A stretch of DNA of 64,000 nucleotides from Tenericutes bacterium HGW-Tenericutes-2 (GCA_002839095.1 PGXL01000004.1:62001-126000); one strand, 5' to 3'; positions 7,236-15,216 are shown, counted from the stretch's first letter. The notes: generated from the sequence alone by a model not told the origin. A program made the numbers and translations.

Positions 7236-9888
7236 AAAAAAGGTCAGCACCAAAAAACTGAATCCACAGGACGATTTAAAGCAATTGATTGATGAAGATG
7301 ATGATGCTTTAGACCAAAAAGAAATCTCTAAGCCAAAAAAACAAAAGGGACCTAAAACTGTTATTAAAGAAGACATGATCACGATGAAGGGTGATCCTTT
7401 AGGCTTGCACGTTCCACTCAATGAAGAGACAAGAGTCTCTCTCAATGTTAAGGATAAGGTAAGAACGAAGGATGACATCGTTGTTGAAAGATATAATCCT
7501 GATGTGGATCAAGGACTGTCAACAGATGAAGTCGAGCTTCGCCAAATGGCAGGATTAGCAAATATTACAGATACAGGAAGCTCTAAGAGTGTTGCGAATA
7601 TTATTCGCTCCAATATCTTTACCTTCTTTAACTTCTTAAACTTTGCAATAGCAGCATGGTTAATTTCAGTATCTGCAAAAATTTCAAATCTATTTTTCAT
7701 GGGTGTAATTACTGCAAATATTACCATTGGTATTATTCAAGAAATTAGAGCGAAGAAAACCATTGATAAGCTATCCTTATTATCAGCACCTACAGCTATT
7801 GTTATTAGAGATACAGATGAATTTGAAATTTCGATTCAAGATGTTGTGATCGATGATATTTTATTTCTAAGCTCTGGTAAACAAATTCCTACAGATGCCG
7901 TAGTTCGTCAAGGATCGATTGAAGTCAATGAATCCTTACTCACTGGGGAATCCGATCCAATTATTAAAAGAAAAGGGGATACTCTTTACTCAGGTTCATT
8001 TGTGGTCTCAGGAAACTGTCATGCACAAGCAACTGCAGTTGGTAAGGATATCTACATTCAAAAATTAACCAATCAAGCTAAAAAATATAAAAAACCAGAA
8101 TCTGATTTATTAGGTTCACTAAAGATTATTATTCGTACAGTCGGTGTTATTATCTTACCGCTAGCAGCTACTCTATTCTATTTAATGACAAATAATCCAA
8201 ACCTAGGCATGTCCTATGAGGAAATCGTCATTAAGACAACCGGTGCGATGATTGGGATGATTCCATCTGGATTATTCCTATTAACATCCATGGCACTTGC
8301 AGTTGGTGTCATTAGACTTGCACAAAATAACACACTTGTTCAAGAGCTTTACTGTATTGAGATGCTTGCTAGAGTCGACACGCTTTGTTTAGATAAGACA
8401 GGGACCATTACCGATGGAACCATGACTGTAAAAAGCATTATCGAATATAAAAATGATACAGGACTTGCATTAAAGAACATTATTTCTGCAATGCTTAATG
8501 CTCAAAATGATCCAAACCTAACATCCGATGCACTTGCAGAGCGCTTTGGTACAGGTAAACGTATTCGTCATAAGAATTTAATTCCATTCTCAAGCACTAG
8601 AAAATTTAGTGCAGTACAATTTGAAAGATATGGCACATTTATTTTAGGAGCACCTGAGTTTGTTGTTAAAGAAGGATTTAATACGATAGCTAAGGAAGTA
8701 GATAAACAATCCGCTGAAGGCTATCGTGTGCTTGTCGTCGCTTATTCTGATGGTGAAATTGATGAAAATCAATACACAGGAAAAGTAATTCCTCTAGCAC
8801 TCATTATGATTGAGGATACCATTCGTCCTGATGCAATCGAGACCATTGAATACTTCAAGAGTCATAATGTTGAAGTAAAAGTTATATCTGGGGATAACCC
8901 AGCAACAGTTGCAAGAATCTCACAAAGAGCAGGTGTCGCTAACGCTGATAAATACATAAGTCTTGAGGGTATGCAGGATAAGGAAGTTGTTCGTTCGGCA
9001 TCAAGATTTACAGTATTTGGACGTGTGTCACCTCAGCAAAAGAAATTATTAATTGAATCACTTAAAAATAACGGACGTACCGTCGCAATGACTGGTGATG
9101 GTGTCAATGACATTCTCGCATTAAAAGAAGCAGATACATCGATTGCGATGGCCTCAGGTAGTGAAGCAGCAAGAAACGTATCTCACCTTGTCCTATTGGA
9201 TTCAAATTTTAGCTCAATGCCTAAGGTTGTTAGTGAAGGTAGAAGAGTAATCAATAACGTACAAAGAGTATCGACATTGTTTTTAACGAAGACGATATTC
9301 TCATTCTTACTCGCAATAGTCGCGATTATTAGAAATGGATCCTATCCAATTTCTCCTAGTCAGCTCGTATTAATTGATTATCTAGTCATTGGTATTCCAT
9401 CATTCTTCCTTGCATTAGAGCCTAATAACAAGCTAGTTAAGGGTAAATTCCTAATCAACATTTTAAAGGCAGCATTGCCTGGTGCATTAATTGTTATGAT
9501 TAACACACTCATTATTTACGCCTTTGAGGGTGCTTTAGGTATGGGTCCAGATGTATTATCGACACTGATTGTTATTTCAGCAACTGTGGTATCACTCACA
9601 GTACTATTTAGAGTTTCTAGACCATTCAACGCGATGAGAGGGGTTCTATTCTTCTTCATGGTCTTAATCTTCTTTATCGCAATTTGGTTTATGCCACTCT
9701 ACTTCGACTTTGCACCATTCTATTTCCAAGATTTCCATCCGCTACCACCATTAACTGTTCCACAAATATTACTACTCTTAGTACTTGCGCAAGCAACGTA
9801 TCCATTGATGTATATTTTGTCTAACATCGTGAGATGGCTAAAAAATCTTGTGAAGTTTATGATGAATTTACTAGCAGATATGCAATAA
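7219..9888 (+). CDS. Cation-transporting P-type ATPase (HAD-IC family)
   Basis: Membrane ion pump of 889 residues. The first 100 residues are charged and probably cytoplasmic. Landmarks are SLLTGESDP (actuator TGES), CLDKTGTITDGT with the phosphorylated Asp at about residue 392, and MTGDGVNDILALKEAD (hinge). Helices flank the cytoplasmic loops and about six lie at the C-terminus. The membrane motif before the phosphorylation domain is GMIPSGLFLLTS, where Ca2+ pumps have PEGL and heavy-metal pumps have CPC, so it is not a copper or zinc type. It most resembles the uncharacterised Gram-positive group related to mycobacterial CtpE, for which Ca2+ uptake has been proposed. The ion is not determinable here. 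It is inserted between mrnC and rlmB, which are neighbours in Bacillus, and ends at a strong terminator. Confidence 0.88.
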   Translation: MEKTVEKKVSTKKLNPQDDLKQLIDEDDDALDQKEISKPKKQKGPKTVIKEDMITMKGDPLGLHVPLNEETRVSLNVKDKVRTKDDIVVERYNPDVDQGLSTDEVELRQMAGLANITDTGSSKSVANIIRSNIFTFFNFLNFAIAAWLISVSAKISNLFFMGVITANITIGIIQEIRAKKTIDKLSLLSAPTAIVIRDTDEFEISIQDVVIDDILFLSSGKQIPTDAVVRQGSIEVNESLLTGESDPIIKRKGDTLYSGSFVVSGNCHAQATAVGKDIYIQKLTNQAKKYKKPESDLLGSLKIIIRTVGVIILPLAATLFYLMTNNPNLGMSYEEIVIKTTGAMIGMIPSGLFLLTSMALAVGVIRLAQNNTLVQELYCIEMLARVDTLCLDKTGTITDGTMTVKSIIEYKNDTGLALKNIISAMLNAQNDPNLTSDALAERFGTGKRIRHKNLIPFSSTRKFSAVQFERYGTFILGAPEFVVKEGFNTIAKEVDKQSAEGYRVLVVAYSDGEIDENQYTGKVIPLALIMIEDTIRPDAIETIEYFKSHNVEVKVISGDNPATVARISQRAGVANADKYISLEGMQDKEVVRSASRFTVFGRVSPQQKKLLIESLKNNGRTVAMTGDGVNDILALKEADTSIAMASGSEAARNVSHLVLLDSNFSSMPKVVSEGRRVINNVQRVSTLFLTKTIFSFLLAIVAIIRNGSYPISPSQLVLIDYLVIGIPSFFLALEPNNKLVKGKFLINILKAALPGALIVMINTLIIYAFEGALGMGPDVLSTLIVISATVVSLTVLFRVSRPFNAMRGVLFFFMVLIFFIAIWFMPLYFDFAPFYFQDFHPLPPLTVPQILLLLVLAQATYPLMYILSNIVRWLKNLVKFMMNLLADMQ

Positions 9889-9898
9889 TATCAAATAA

Positions 9899-9922
9899 AG
9901 AAGGCGCACACGCGCCTTTTGA
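9899..9922 (+). terminator. Terminator after the P-type ATPase gene
   Basis: The compact GC-rich stem AAGGCGC/GCGCCTT (9901-9907 and 9912-9918) with loop ACAC is followed by TTTT. Confidence 0.8.
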
Positions 9923-9993
9923 TATGTTTTTATCAAAAAGATTTAATGTTTGATAGGGTATTTATGATTAAAATGAAACCGGAGGGATAAATC

Positions 9994-10689
9994 ATGATTG
10001 TATACGGTAAAAATGTGATTAGAGAAGCGATTTTTTCAAATCGTGAAATCTATCAACTATATTTGGATGAAAAATTTCAAGATCACCATTTTCTAAAATT
10101 TTTAACAGATAAGAGAGTAACCTATAAGAAAGTATCAAAGGGTGAACTCAACAAACTATCTGAAAATGCATTACACCAAGGTGTGGTTGCTGATGTTAAG
10201 GAATATGAATATTTAGAGCTTTTAGATGTTTTAGATAAGTCCAAGCATCAACGCTTCCTCATTCTAGATGGAATTGAAGACCCACACAACCTAGGAGCAA
10301 TCATGCGTACAGCTGAAGCTGTTCAGCTAGATGCGATCATCATGAGTAGAAAAGGTCAGGTTCCATTAAATGCAACCGTAGCCAAGGTTTCATCAGGTGC
10401 TATCGAGCATGTTCCAGTCGTTTTAGTCTCTAATATCAATCAAGCAATAATGAGCTTAAAAAAAGAAAACATTTGGGTCATTGGTACAGATGGATCTACT
10501 GATAAAACATTAGATGATATGCCTAAGGATTGTTCGCTTGCTATTGTTTTAGGAAATGAAGGAGAGGGAATTCGTCCTCTTGTTAAGCAAAATTGTGATC
10601 TTTTAGTTAGAATTCCAATGTATGGCAAGATTAACAGCTTGAATGTGAGTGTTGCTGCAGCACTCATGATGTATGCGAGTCTAAAATAA
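9994..10689 (+). CDS. rlmB: 23S rRNA (guanosine-2'-O-)-methyltransferase, RlmB type
   Basis: SPOUT/TrmH-family methyltransferase of 231 residues. The N-terminus MIVYGKNVIREAI is the RNA-binding substrate domain start; the knotted catalytic domain shows GIEDPHNLGAIMRTAEA (conserved Asn and Arg), GNEGEGIR, and IPMYGKINSLNVSVAAALMMY, the three SPOUT motifs. SAM is bound in the C-terminal knot. RlmB modifies a guanosine in the 23S peptidyl-transferase region in E. coli; the paralogous TrmH types cannot be fully excluded but the Bacillus-like gene order supports RlmB. CGGAGGG lies 10 nt before the ATG. The sigma factor gene follows after one base. Confidence 0.9.
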   Translation: MIVYGKNVIREAIFSNREIYQLYLDEKFQDHHFLKFLTDKRVTYKKVSKGELNKLSENALHQGVVADVKEYEYLELLDVLDKSKHQRFLILDGIEDPHNLGAIMRTAEAVQLDAIIMSRKGQVPLNATVAKVSSGAIEHVPVVLVSNINQAIMSLKKENIWVIGTDGSTDKTLDDMPKDCSLAIVLGNEGEGIRPLVKQNCDLLVRIPMYGKINSLNVSVAAALMMYASLK

Positions 10690-10690
10690 T

Positions 10691-11197
10691 ATGAATCTTG
10701 TGATGAATGATTATGAGCTGATTTATCTCATCCATGCTGAACATGACGAGCTTGCGCTCAACTTCATGTTTCAGAAGTATCATAAATTCATCTGGAAACA
10801 AGTCCACTTATTAGAAGTAGAACAAAAAGAACAAGACGATTTTCATCAAGAAGGCAACTTAATGCTTCATAAAGCAATAAAAACATTTAATTCTGATAAA
10901 AATAAAACATTTACTAGATATTTTGAACTGATTTTAAAAAGACATTTTTATCAACTCAAAAGAAATCTTCCTATCTATTATCTTTTCGAAAACACAGATT
11001 TTTGCAAGGAAAGATGCTTTATAGAGGAAGAACCGGAATATCTAGTCCTTAATTCAAAATTAGAGCAAATAATCTATGAAAGATACTTTATGAATAGAGA
11101 AACCATAGAAGATATTGAAAAGCATACACAGTTGAAAAGAAAGCAAATATATAATACAATTTTTAGAATCAAAGAAAAATATAAAATTATGATATAA
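10691..11197 (+). CDS. Divergent SigH-like RNA polymerase sigma factor
   Basis: A 168-residue protein with the length and layout of a small sigma factor. Region 2 runs about residues 5-92, including QDDFHQEGNLMLHKAIKTF followed by RYFELILKRHFYQLKR, which matches the region 2.2-2.4 pattern of Bacillus SigH (EDLxQEGxxGLxKAI). Region 4 is the helix-turn-helix near residues 120-165 (ETIEDIEKHTQLKRKQIYNTIFRI). Position is the best argument: rlmB is followed by sigH, rpmG, secE and nusG in Bacillus. The sequence is very diverged and I do not assign the symbol. Start ATG 10691 has no ribosome site and probably relies on coupling to rlmB; ATG 10703 is an alternative. In Bacillus SigH drives sporulation and competence, which are not expected here; target genes are unknown. 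Confidence 0.75.
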   Translation: MNLVMNDYELIYLIHAEHDELALNFMFQKYHKFIWKQVHLLEVEQKEQDDFHQEGNLMLHKAIKTFNSDKNKTFTRYFELILKRHFYQLKRNLPIYYLFENTDFCKERCFIEEEPEYLVLNSKLEQIIYERYFMNRETIEDIEKHTQLKRKQIYNTIFRIKEKYKIMI

Positions 11198-11209
11198 TAT
11201 GATAGGTAG

Positions 11210-11238
11210 TTGACTAAGTCATTCTTAAGTGTTAAAAT
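11210..11238 (+). promoter_or_regulatory. Strong promoter for rpmG-secE-nusG
   Basis: TTGACT (11210-11215), 17 bp, TAAAAT (11233-11238). Transcription should start near 11245, leaving a leader of under 30 nt that is almost entirely the hairpin described next. Confidence 0.8.
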
Positions 11239-11250
11239 ACATTTGCGAAT

Positions 11251-11271
11251 GACCACAAAAGGTGGTTTTTT
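11251..11271 (+). promoter_or_regulatory. Hairpin with U-run that contains the rpmG ribosome binding site
   Basis: GACCAC (11251-11256) pairs with GTGGTT (11262-11267), loop AAAAG, followed by five or six T. The AAGGTGG ribosome site of rpmG is built into the loop and 3' arm, and the start codon follows at 11273. It could end transcripts from the sigma gene, attenuate rpmG, or mask its ribosome site. Function is inferred from structure only. Confidence 0.5.
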
Positions 11272-11272
11272 A

Positions 11273-11422
11273 ATGCGCGACAAAGTAATACTGGTATGTT
11301 CGGAGTGTTTGAGCAGAAATTACACAATAACGAAGAACAAACAAACTCAAAAAGAACGCATCGAGACAAATAAACATTGTCCAAGATGCAATAAACACAC
11401 CCTGCATAAGGAAAGTAAATAG
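11273..11422 (+). CDS. rpmG: 50S ribosomal protein L33, zinc-binding form
   Basis: A 49-residue ribosomal protein beginning [12 protein letters not shown]. Two CxxC pairs (CSEC and CPRC) form the zinc ribbon, so this is the zinc-containing variant; C-minus paralogues exist in many Firmicutes. The start is the ATG preceded by AAGGTGG; an upstream in-frame ATG at 11210 lies in the promoter and cannot be used. It is followed after 12 nt by secE, as in Bacillus. Confidence 0.94.
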   Translation: MRDKVILVCSECLSRNYTITKNKQTQKERIETNKHCPRCNKHTLHKESK

Positions 11423-11434
11423 GAGGCTATTCAA

Positions 11435-11857
11435 ATGGCAATCAAACAAAAAACAGTAGAACAAAAGAGCAAGTTACTTGAGGTTCTAACCACTGAGTAC
11501 AAATGGGAAAACTTACTTCTAGGTATCCTAGCTACATTATCAGGTGCATTAGCATTAATGATTATTAGCGGTAACTCACTTTTACAAATCAATTCGAATT
11601 TTCCAATTCTAGGTCAAGGCAATAATGGAATTATCTTTGCATGGGTTCTCTTTGCAATTTCATTATTTGGTCTAATTCTAGTTATTTATCCATTCTTTTT
11701 ACCAGCAATTCCTGAATTAAAGAAAATCACATGGCCAACACTTCCAAAGTTTATTGATCATGCAGGAAGAACTTTAATATTCTTATTTATTTTGACAGGA
11801 GTTATCTTGGTATTCAACATTCTAATTATTAACCTACTCGTTGGGTGGATTTTATGA
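11435..11857 (+). CDS. secE: Preprotein translocase subunit SecE, three-helix form
   Basis: The C-terminal part ELKKITWPTLPKFIDHAGRT followed by one long hydrophobic helix is the diagnostic SecE domain that clamps SecY. The protein is 140 residues rather than the about 60 of Bacillus: residues 25-50 and 65-90 form two additional predicted membrane helices, giving the three-helix layout of E. coli SecE. AGGAGG precedes the ATG. The TGA stop overlaps the nusG start (ATGA). Confidence is high because of the core motif and the rpmG-secE-nusG context. Confidence 0.92.
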   Translation: MAIKQKTVEQKSKLLEVLTTEYKWENLLLGILATLSGALALMIISGNSLLQINSNFPILGQGNNGIIFAWVLFAISLFGLILVIYPFFLPAIPELKKITWPTLPKFIDHAGRTLIFLFILTGVILVFNILIINLLVGWIL

Positions 11858-12393
11858 GTCAAACAGTCAGATGGTATATTATTCAAACCTATTCAGGTTA
11901 TGAAAATGCCGTCAAACTTGACTTAGAAAGACGCGTTGAAAGTATGGGCATGTCTGATTTTATTTTCAGAGTGATTGTCCCTGAAGAAACCGTCATAGAA
12001 AAAAAGGCTGACGGAAAAGAAAAAGAAAAAATTAAACAACTCTTCCCAGGGTATGTTTTCGTAGAAATGATGGTAACTGACGAATCATGGTTCGTTGTAA
12101 GAAATACACCACGTGTTACAGGTTTCCTAGGTTCATCAGGTGGAGGAACAAAACCAGTTCCACTAGCACCAGATGAAATTAACCAAATCTTATTAAAGAT
12201 TGGTGTTATTAGTAAACCAACTTGGAGTCACCTACTTGGAAAAGTTGTAGAAGTGATTGCAGGAACATGGCAAGGACTTAAGGGTGAAGTTGTTGATGTA
12301 GATGATGACCAAGAAAAGCTAGTTGTTGATCTTGATCTATTCGGACGTGCAACTCCAACTGAGTTTGATGCACACGATGTAAAAGAAGTATAA
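11854..12393 (+). CDS. nusG: Transcription termination/antitermination protein NusG
   Basis: A 179-residue two-domain elongation factor. The NGN domain starts WYIIQTYSGYENAVKLDLERR and includes LFPGYVFVEM and WFVVRNTPRVTGFLG; the KOW domain is at the C-terminus (GKVVEVIAGTWQGLKGEV). It binds the RNA polymerase clamp and links it to ribosome or pausing control. I prefer ATG 11854, overlapping the secE stop; GTG 11845 would add three residues. It closes the rpmG-secE-nusG unit, followed by a strong terminator, so the rplK operon is separately controlled. Confidence 0.96.
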   Translation: MSQTVRWYIIQTYSGYENAVKLDLERRVESMGMSDFIFRVIVPEETVIEKKADGKEKEKIKQLFPGYVFVEMMVTDESWFVVRNTPRVTGFLGSSGGGTKPVPLAPDEINQILLKIGVISKPTWSHLLGKVVEVIAGTWQGLKGEVVDVDDDQEKLVVDLDLFGRATPTEFDAHDVKEV

Positions 12394-12414
12394 CAAACAA
12401 AAAACATATAAAAC

Positions 12415-12441
12415 AAAACTGGCCGATTGGCCAGTTTTTTT
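12415..12441 (+). terminator. Terminator of the rpmG-secE-nusG operon
   Basis: Perfect 10-bp stem AAAACTGGCC/GGCCAGTTTT with loop GATT, then T-run. It abuts the end of the convergent VOC gene and could work for both strands. Confidence 0.9.
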
Positions 12442-13288
12442 ATTGAACTTCAATTATTATTTTTTGATTTAGGATATCATTTAAATATTTTTGATCACCC
12501 TCGATGATCAGTGATACTCTATGTTCAGTAAGTCTTCTAACGAATAGAGGATAATCATTTTTAGGTACGAATAGCACATAGGATTTTAAACCAACCTGCT
12601 TGGTTTTATTCAGAGGTGCATCCCCATTCCAAATGTTTAAGCCTAGATGATGATGATATCCTTTGTTCGATATAAATAATGCTGATTTCATATAATTTAA
12701 TACAGGATCAAATCCAAGAGCTTTACAATAGAAGTTTTCAGCGTCCTTAAGATTTGCTACATGAAAATGTAAATGACCTAATATCATATGCGGATCTACA
12801 TGATATGCTTGATTTTTAGGAAGCTCAGCCATTACAGATGCAACATCTAAAGCTTTGGTAAACATTGTCATTTTTCCATTTTCAACAGGCCAAATAGATT
12901 CCTCAAAATCTCGATAAATTTCAATACCATTTCCATCAGGGTCATCTAAATAGATCGCCTCGCTTACACCATGGTTAGAAGCACCTGAAACTGGGTAATG
13001 TTTATCTCTGAGCTGCTTAATGACTAGTGCGAGCGCACCTCTGTTTGGAAGTAGGAGCGCGAAGTGATATAGTCCTTGAGTTATTTCAATTGGAAGTGCA
13101 TTTCTATCTTCAATAAGCTGAATCAAGGGATTTTTTCCATCAGCAGTTAAAACAACCTCATGTTGGTTTTGAGTCAATAGATGAAGTCCCAAAATATCTA
13201 CATAGAATGCGAGCGACCGTCTCATATCTTGAATTAAAAGTGTTATTGACTTGAAGTGCATTGTGCTTTCATTATGGAATTTATACAT
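12440..13288 (-). CDS. VOC-family protein (glyoxalase/extradiol dioxygenase fold, CatE-like)
   Basis: A 282-residue protein with two tandem vicinal-oxygen-chelate modules (about residues 8-115 and 155-280). Module signatures include YVDILGLHLL, the metal-ligand regions GLYHFALLLP and DDPDGNGIEIYRD in the first half, and GHLHFHVANL, ENFYCKALGF and GYHHHLGLNIW in the second. The layout matches Bacillus CatE/YfiE-type proteins annotated as catechol-2,3-dioxygenase, but the substrate is unknown. The start is the ATG spaced 8 nt after GGAGG; the longer frame reaching 13327 runs through the promoter. The gene points against its neighbours and interrupts the conserved nusG-rplK junction, suggesting insertion. 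Confidence 0.85.
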   Translation of the reverse strand: MYKFHNESTMHFKSITLLIQDMRRSLAFYVDILGLHLLTQNQHEVVLTADGKNPLIQLIEDRNALPIEITQGLYHFALLLPNRGALALVIKQLRDKHYPVSGASNHGVSEAIYLDDPDGNGIEIYRDFEESIWPVENGKMTMFTKALDVASVMAELPKNQAYHVDPHMILGHLHFHVANLKDAENFYCKALGFDPVLNYMKSALFISNKGYHHHLGLNIWNGDAPLNKTKQVGLKSYVLFVPKNDYPLFVRRLTEHRVSLIIEGDQKYLNDILNQKIIIEVQ

Positions 13289-13307
13289 AAGCATTACCTC
13301 CAGCCTC

Positions 13308-13336
13308 ATTTTATAATGAAAATGCAAAAATGTTAA
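13308..13336 (-). promoter_or_regulatory. Promoter of the VOC-family gene
   Basis: On the minus strand TTAACA (13336-13331), 17 bp, TAAAAT (13313-13308), 20 bp before the gene start. Confidence 0.6.
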
Positions 13337-13395
13337 TCTTTATGTTAAAAAACACGTTAATTGTTAAATAAATTAAAAAAGTAAAGCAATTATCC

Positions 13396-13423
13396 TTGTT
13401 TTTTAACTAATTCTTGTTATAAT
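13396..13423 (+). promoter_or_regulatory. Promoter of the FrnE-like gene
   Basis: TTGTTT (13396-13401), 16 bp, TATAAT (13418-13423), with GGAGG before the ATG at 13451. Confidence 0.65.
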
Positions 13424-13450
13424 ACCTTTGGAAAATGGAGGTATTACACT

Positions 13451-14161
13451 ATGAAAATTGAAATTTGGTCAGATTTTGCATGTCCTTTTTGCTACATAGG
13501 CAAAAAAAGATTTGAAAAGGCGTTAAGCGAATTTAAACACAAAAATAAGGTTGAAGTTATCTATAAAGCTTATCAATTAAATCCAGACGCACCTAAAATA
13601 ATGGAAGGAACTGCTTATGAATCCTTTGCTAAGGGTCATGGAACTACAGTCGCACAGGCGAAGGATCGATTTAAGATGTTTACTGAGAATGCGAAAACAG
13701 AAGGTCTAGTCTATAACTACGACATCATTCAAATGACGAATACACTAGATGCTCATCAGCTTGCAAAATGGGCAAACCGATTTGGTAAAGAAGATGAAAT
13801 AACCAATCGTTTGATGAAGGCATACTTCACAGACGGCATGAATTTAGCAGATCATCAAGTATTAGCAAATTTAGCAAAAGAAATTGGTTTAAATTCAGAA
13901 GAAGCCTTAAGCATATTAAAGAATAACACCTATAAAAATCAAGTGATAGCTGAACAAACAGAAGCTAGACAAATTGGTGTTCAAGGTGTTCCATTCTTTG
14001 TATTAAATAGAAAATACGGGATATCCGGTGCACAACAAAAAGAATACTTTGTCCAAGCATTAAACAAGATTTGGGAAGAAGAAAACCCACTACAAGCATT
14101 AAACAATCAGGATACCAGCCAATCCTGTGATCATGATGAATGTGGAATAGATGAAAACTAA
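13451..14161 (+). CDS. DsbA/FrnE-family thioredoxin-fold oxidoreductase
   Basis: The N-terminus MKIEIWSDFACPFCYIGKKR has the CxxC redox pair (CPFC) in the FrnE context SDxxCPxCY. A helical insertion follows, then GVQGVPFFVLN with the cis-Pro loop of thioredoxin folds. There is no signal peptide, so it acts in the cytoplasm. Proteins of this group (Bacillus YwbO, Deinococcus FrnE) are linked to disulphide exchange in oxidative stress. The C-terminal tail contains a further CDHDEC pair, as seen in FrnE extensions. 236 residues is normal for the family. It is a single-gene unit with its own promoter and terminator. Confidence 0.88.
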   Translation: MKIEIWSDFACPFCYIGKKRFEKALSEFKHKNKVEVIYKAYQLNPDAPKIMEGTAYESFAKGHGTTVAQAKDRFKMFTENAKTEGLVYNYDIIQMTNTLDAHQLAKWANRFGKEDEITNRLMKAYFTDGMNLADHQVLANLAKEIGLNSEEALSILKNNTYKNQVIAEQTEARQIGVQGVPFFVLNRKYGISGAQQKEYFVQALNKIWEEENPLQALNNQDTSQSCDHDECGIDEN

Positions 14162-14172
14162 ATGAACTTAAA

Positions 14173-14198
14173 AGAATACCTAATCAGGTATTTTTTTT
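14173..14198 (+). terminator. Terminator after the FrnE-like gene
   Basis: Stem AATACCT/AGGTATT (14175-14181 and 14186-14192), loop AATC, then a run of T. Confidence 0.8.
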
Positions 14199-14199
14199 A

Positions 14200-14208
14200 T
14201 GTTATAAT
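14200..14208 (+). promoter_or_regulatory. Extended -10 promoter element for the YccF gene
   Basis: TGTTATAAT fits the extended -10 consensus TGnTATAAT. No -35 is visible because the terminator occupies that position. GGAGG precedes the ATG at 14237. Confidence 0.55.
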
Positions 14209-14236
14209 ATTTTCATATCGAGGAGGTATAAGATAG

Positions 14237-14593
14237 ATGAGATTAATCGGAAACATTATATGGTTTATCTTCGGAGGCTTGATTGCAGCCATTCTATGGG
14301 CTTTATTAGGCATTTTATTGTGTGTCACAATCATTGGAATACCTTTAGGGTTACAATGCTTTAAATTCGCAAATTTAGTTCTTTTCCCATTTGGAAGAGA
14401 GGTAAGAATTGTTTTTGAAAAACATCCAATCGCAAATATTTTATGGGCTGTCTTCTTCGGCTGGGAAATGGCACTTGGCTATATAGGAATTGGTATATTT
14501 TTCTGTATCACCATCATTGGTATTCCCTTTGGTTTACAATGGTTTAAACTCACAACTTTAGCGCTTTTCCCATTCGGTGCAAAGATAGATTAA
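14237..14593 (+). CDS. YccF domain membrane protein
   Basis: A 118-residue integral membrane protein made of two homologous halves. Each half has a hydrophobic helix followed by a cytoplasm-facing IIGIP(L/F)GLQ(C/W)FK motif and then LFPFG: ITIIGIPFGLQWFKL in the second half, the corresponding segment near residues 34-48 in the first. This tandem arrangement is the YccF (DUF307) signature. Function is unknown in all bacteria I know of. It is a single gene with an extended -10 and lies between the FrnE-like gene and the rplK promoter. Confidence 0.85.
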   Translation: MRLIGNIIWFIFGGLIAAILWALLGILLCVTIIGIPLGLQCFKFANLVLFPFGREVRIVFEKHPIANILWAVFFGWEMALGYIGIGIFFCITIIGIPFGLQWFKLTTLALFPFGAKID

Positions 14594-14610
14594 AAAAACA
14601 AAGTTTAGAG

Positions 14611-14639
14611 TTGACAAAGCATACCCTTAATGATAGAAT
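14611..14639 (+). promoter_or_regulatory. Promoter of the rplK-rplA operon
   Basis: Consensus TTGACA (14611-14616), 17 bp, TAGAAT (14634-14639). Confidence 0.85.
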
Positions 14640-14645
14640 TATATC

Positions 14646-14700
14646 GCGTGTGAAAGCACACCATAGTGGAAGAATGAAATTCATACCACATACTTATGTA
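14646..14700 (+). promoter_or_regulatory. Structured rplK leader, candidate L1 operator
   Basis: Two hairpins are visible: GTGTG/CACAC (14648-14652 and 14657-14661) and an irregular one made of GTGG/CCAC (14666-14669, 14686-14689) enclosing ATGA/TCAT with an unpaired AAGA on one side. L1 is known to repress the L11-L1 operon in bacteria by binding such an asymmetric stem. That this is the L1 site is inference from position and shape. Confidence 0.4.
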
Positions 14701-14719
14701 AAGAAGGAGGTTGTGTCTC

Positions 14720-15145
14720 ATGGCAAAAAAAGTTGTTAAAGTAGTTAAATTGCAAATTGCAGCAGGTAAAGCTAACCCAGCTCCACCAGTAGGTCCAGCA
14801 CTAGGTCAAGCACAGGTCAACATACCAGCATTCTGTTCACAGTTTAATGAAGCAACAAAAGATCAAATGGGCTTTGTTGTACCAGTTATTATCTCAGTAT
14901 ATGACGATCGTACATTCTCATTTGTTACAAAAACACCACCTGCAAGCGATTTATTAAAGAAAGCAGCAAACATCAAGTCTGGCTCTAAAAACGCTAAGAA
15001 AGATAAAGTAGCTACTATCACTCGCGAGCAAGTAAAGGAAATTGCAACAAGAAAGATGCCTGACTTAAATGCGTACACTGTAGAAGCAGCAATGAAAATT
15101 ATTGAAGGTACAGCACGCAATATGGGTATCGTAGTAGTAGACTAA
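14720..15145 (+). CDS. rplK: 50S ribosomal protein L11
   Basis: A 141-residue ribosomal protein of the GTPase-associated centre. The conserved start [20 protein letters not shown] and the C-terminal rRNA-binding segment ([14 protein letters not shown]) are present. ATG 14720 follows AAGGAGG by nine bases; a GTG/ATG-type extension of three residues upstream is not needed. It is followed by rplA after 71 bases, and the pair forms the L11 operon as in other bacteria. Confidence 0.97.
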   Translation: MAKKVVKVVKLQIAAGKANPAPPVGPALGQAQVNIPAFCSQFNEATKDQMGFVVPVIISVYDDRTFSFVTKTPPASDLLKKAANIKSGSKNAKKDKVATITREQVKEIATRKMPDLNAYTVEAAMKIIEGTARNMGIVVVD

Positions 15146-15147
15146 TT

Positions 15148-15210
15148 TAGATGATAGCTATCTAAATTGTGGGAGGAGAACAACCCCCCGCTAGACCACA
15201 TTTTAGGAGG
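15148..15210 (+). other. rplK-rplA intercistronic hairpins
   Basis: AATTTAGAT pairs with ATCTAAATT around the loop GATAGCT (about 15144-15168), and a second structure can form between GTGGGAGG and the C-run/CCAC at 15170-15200. No T-run follows, so this is not a terminator; it may set RNA stability or L1 control. Confidence 0.35.
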
Positions 15211-15216
15211 AAGAAT

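Noticed and set aside
13321-13395. A regulatory small RNA between the divergent VOC and FrnE-like genes
   Set aside because: The AT-rich segment contains only the two promoters; no hairpin with T-run is visible.
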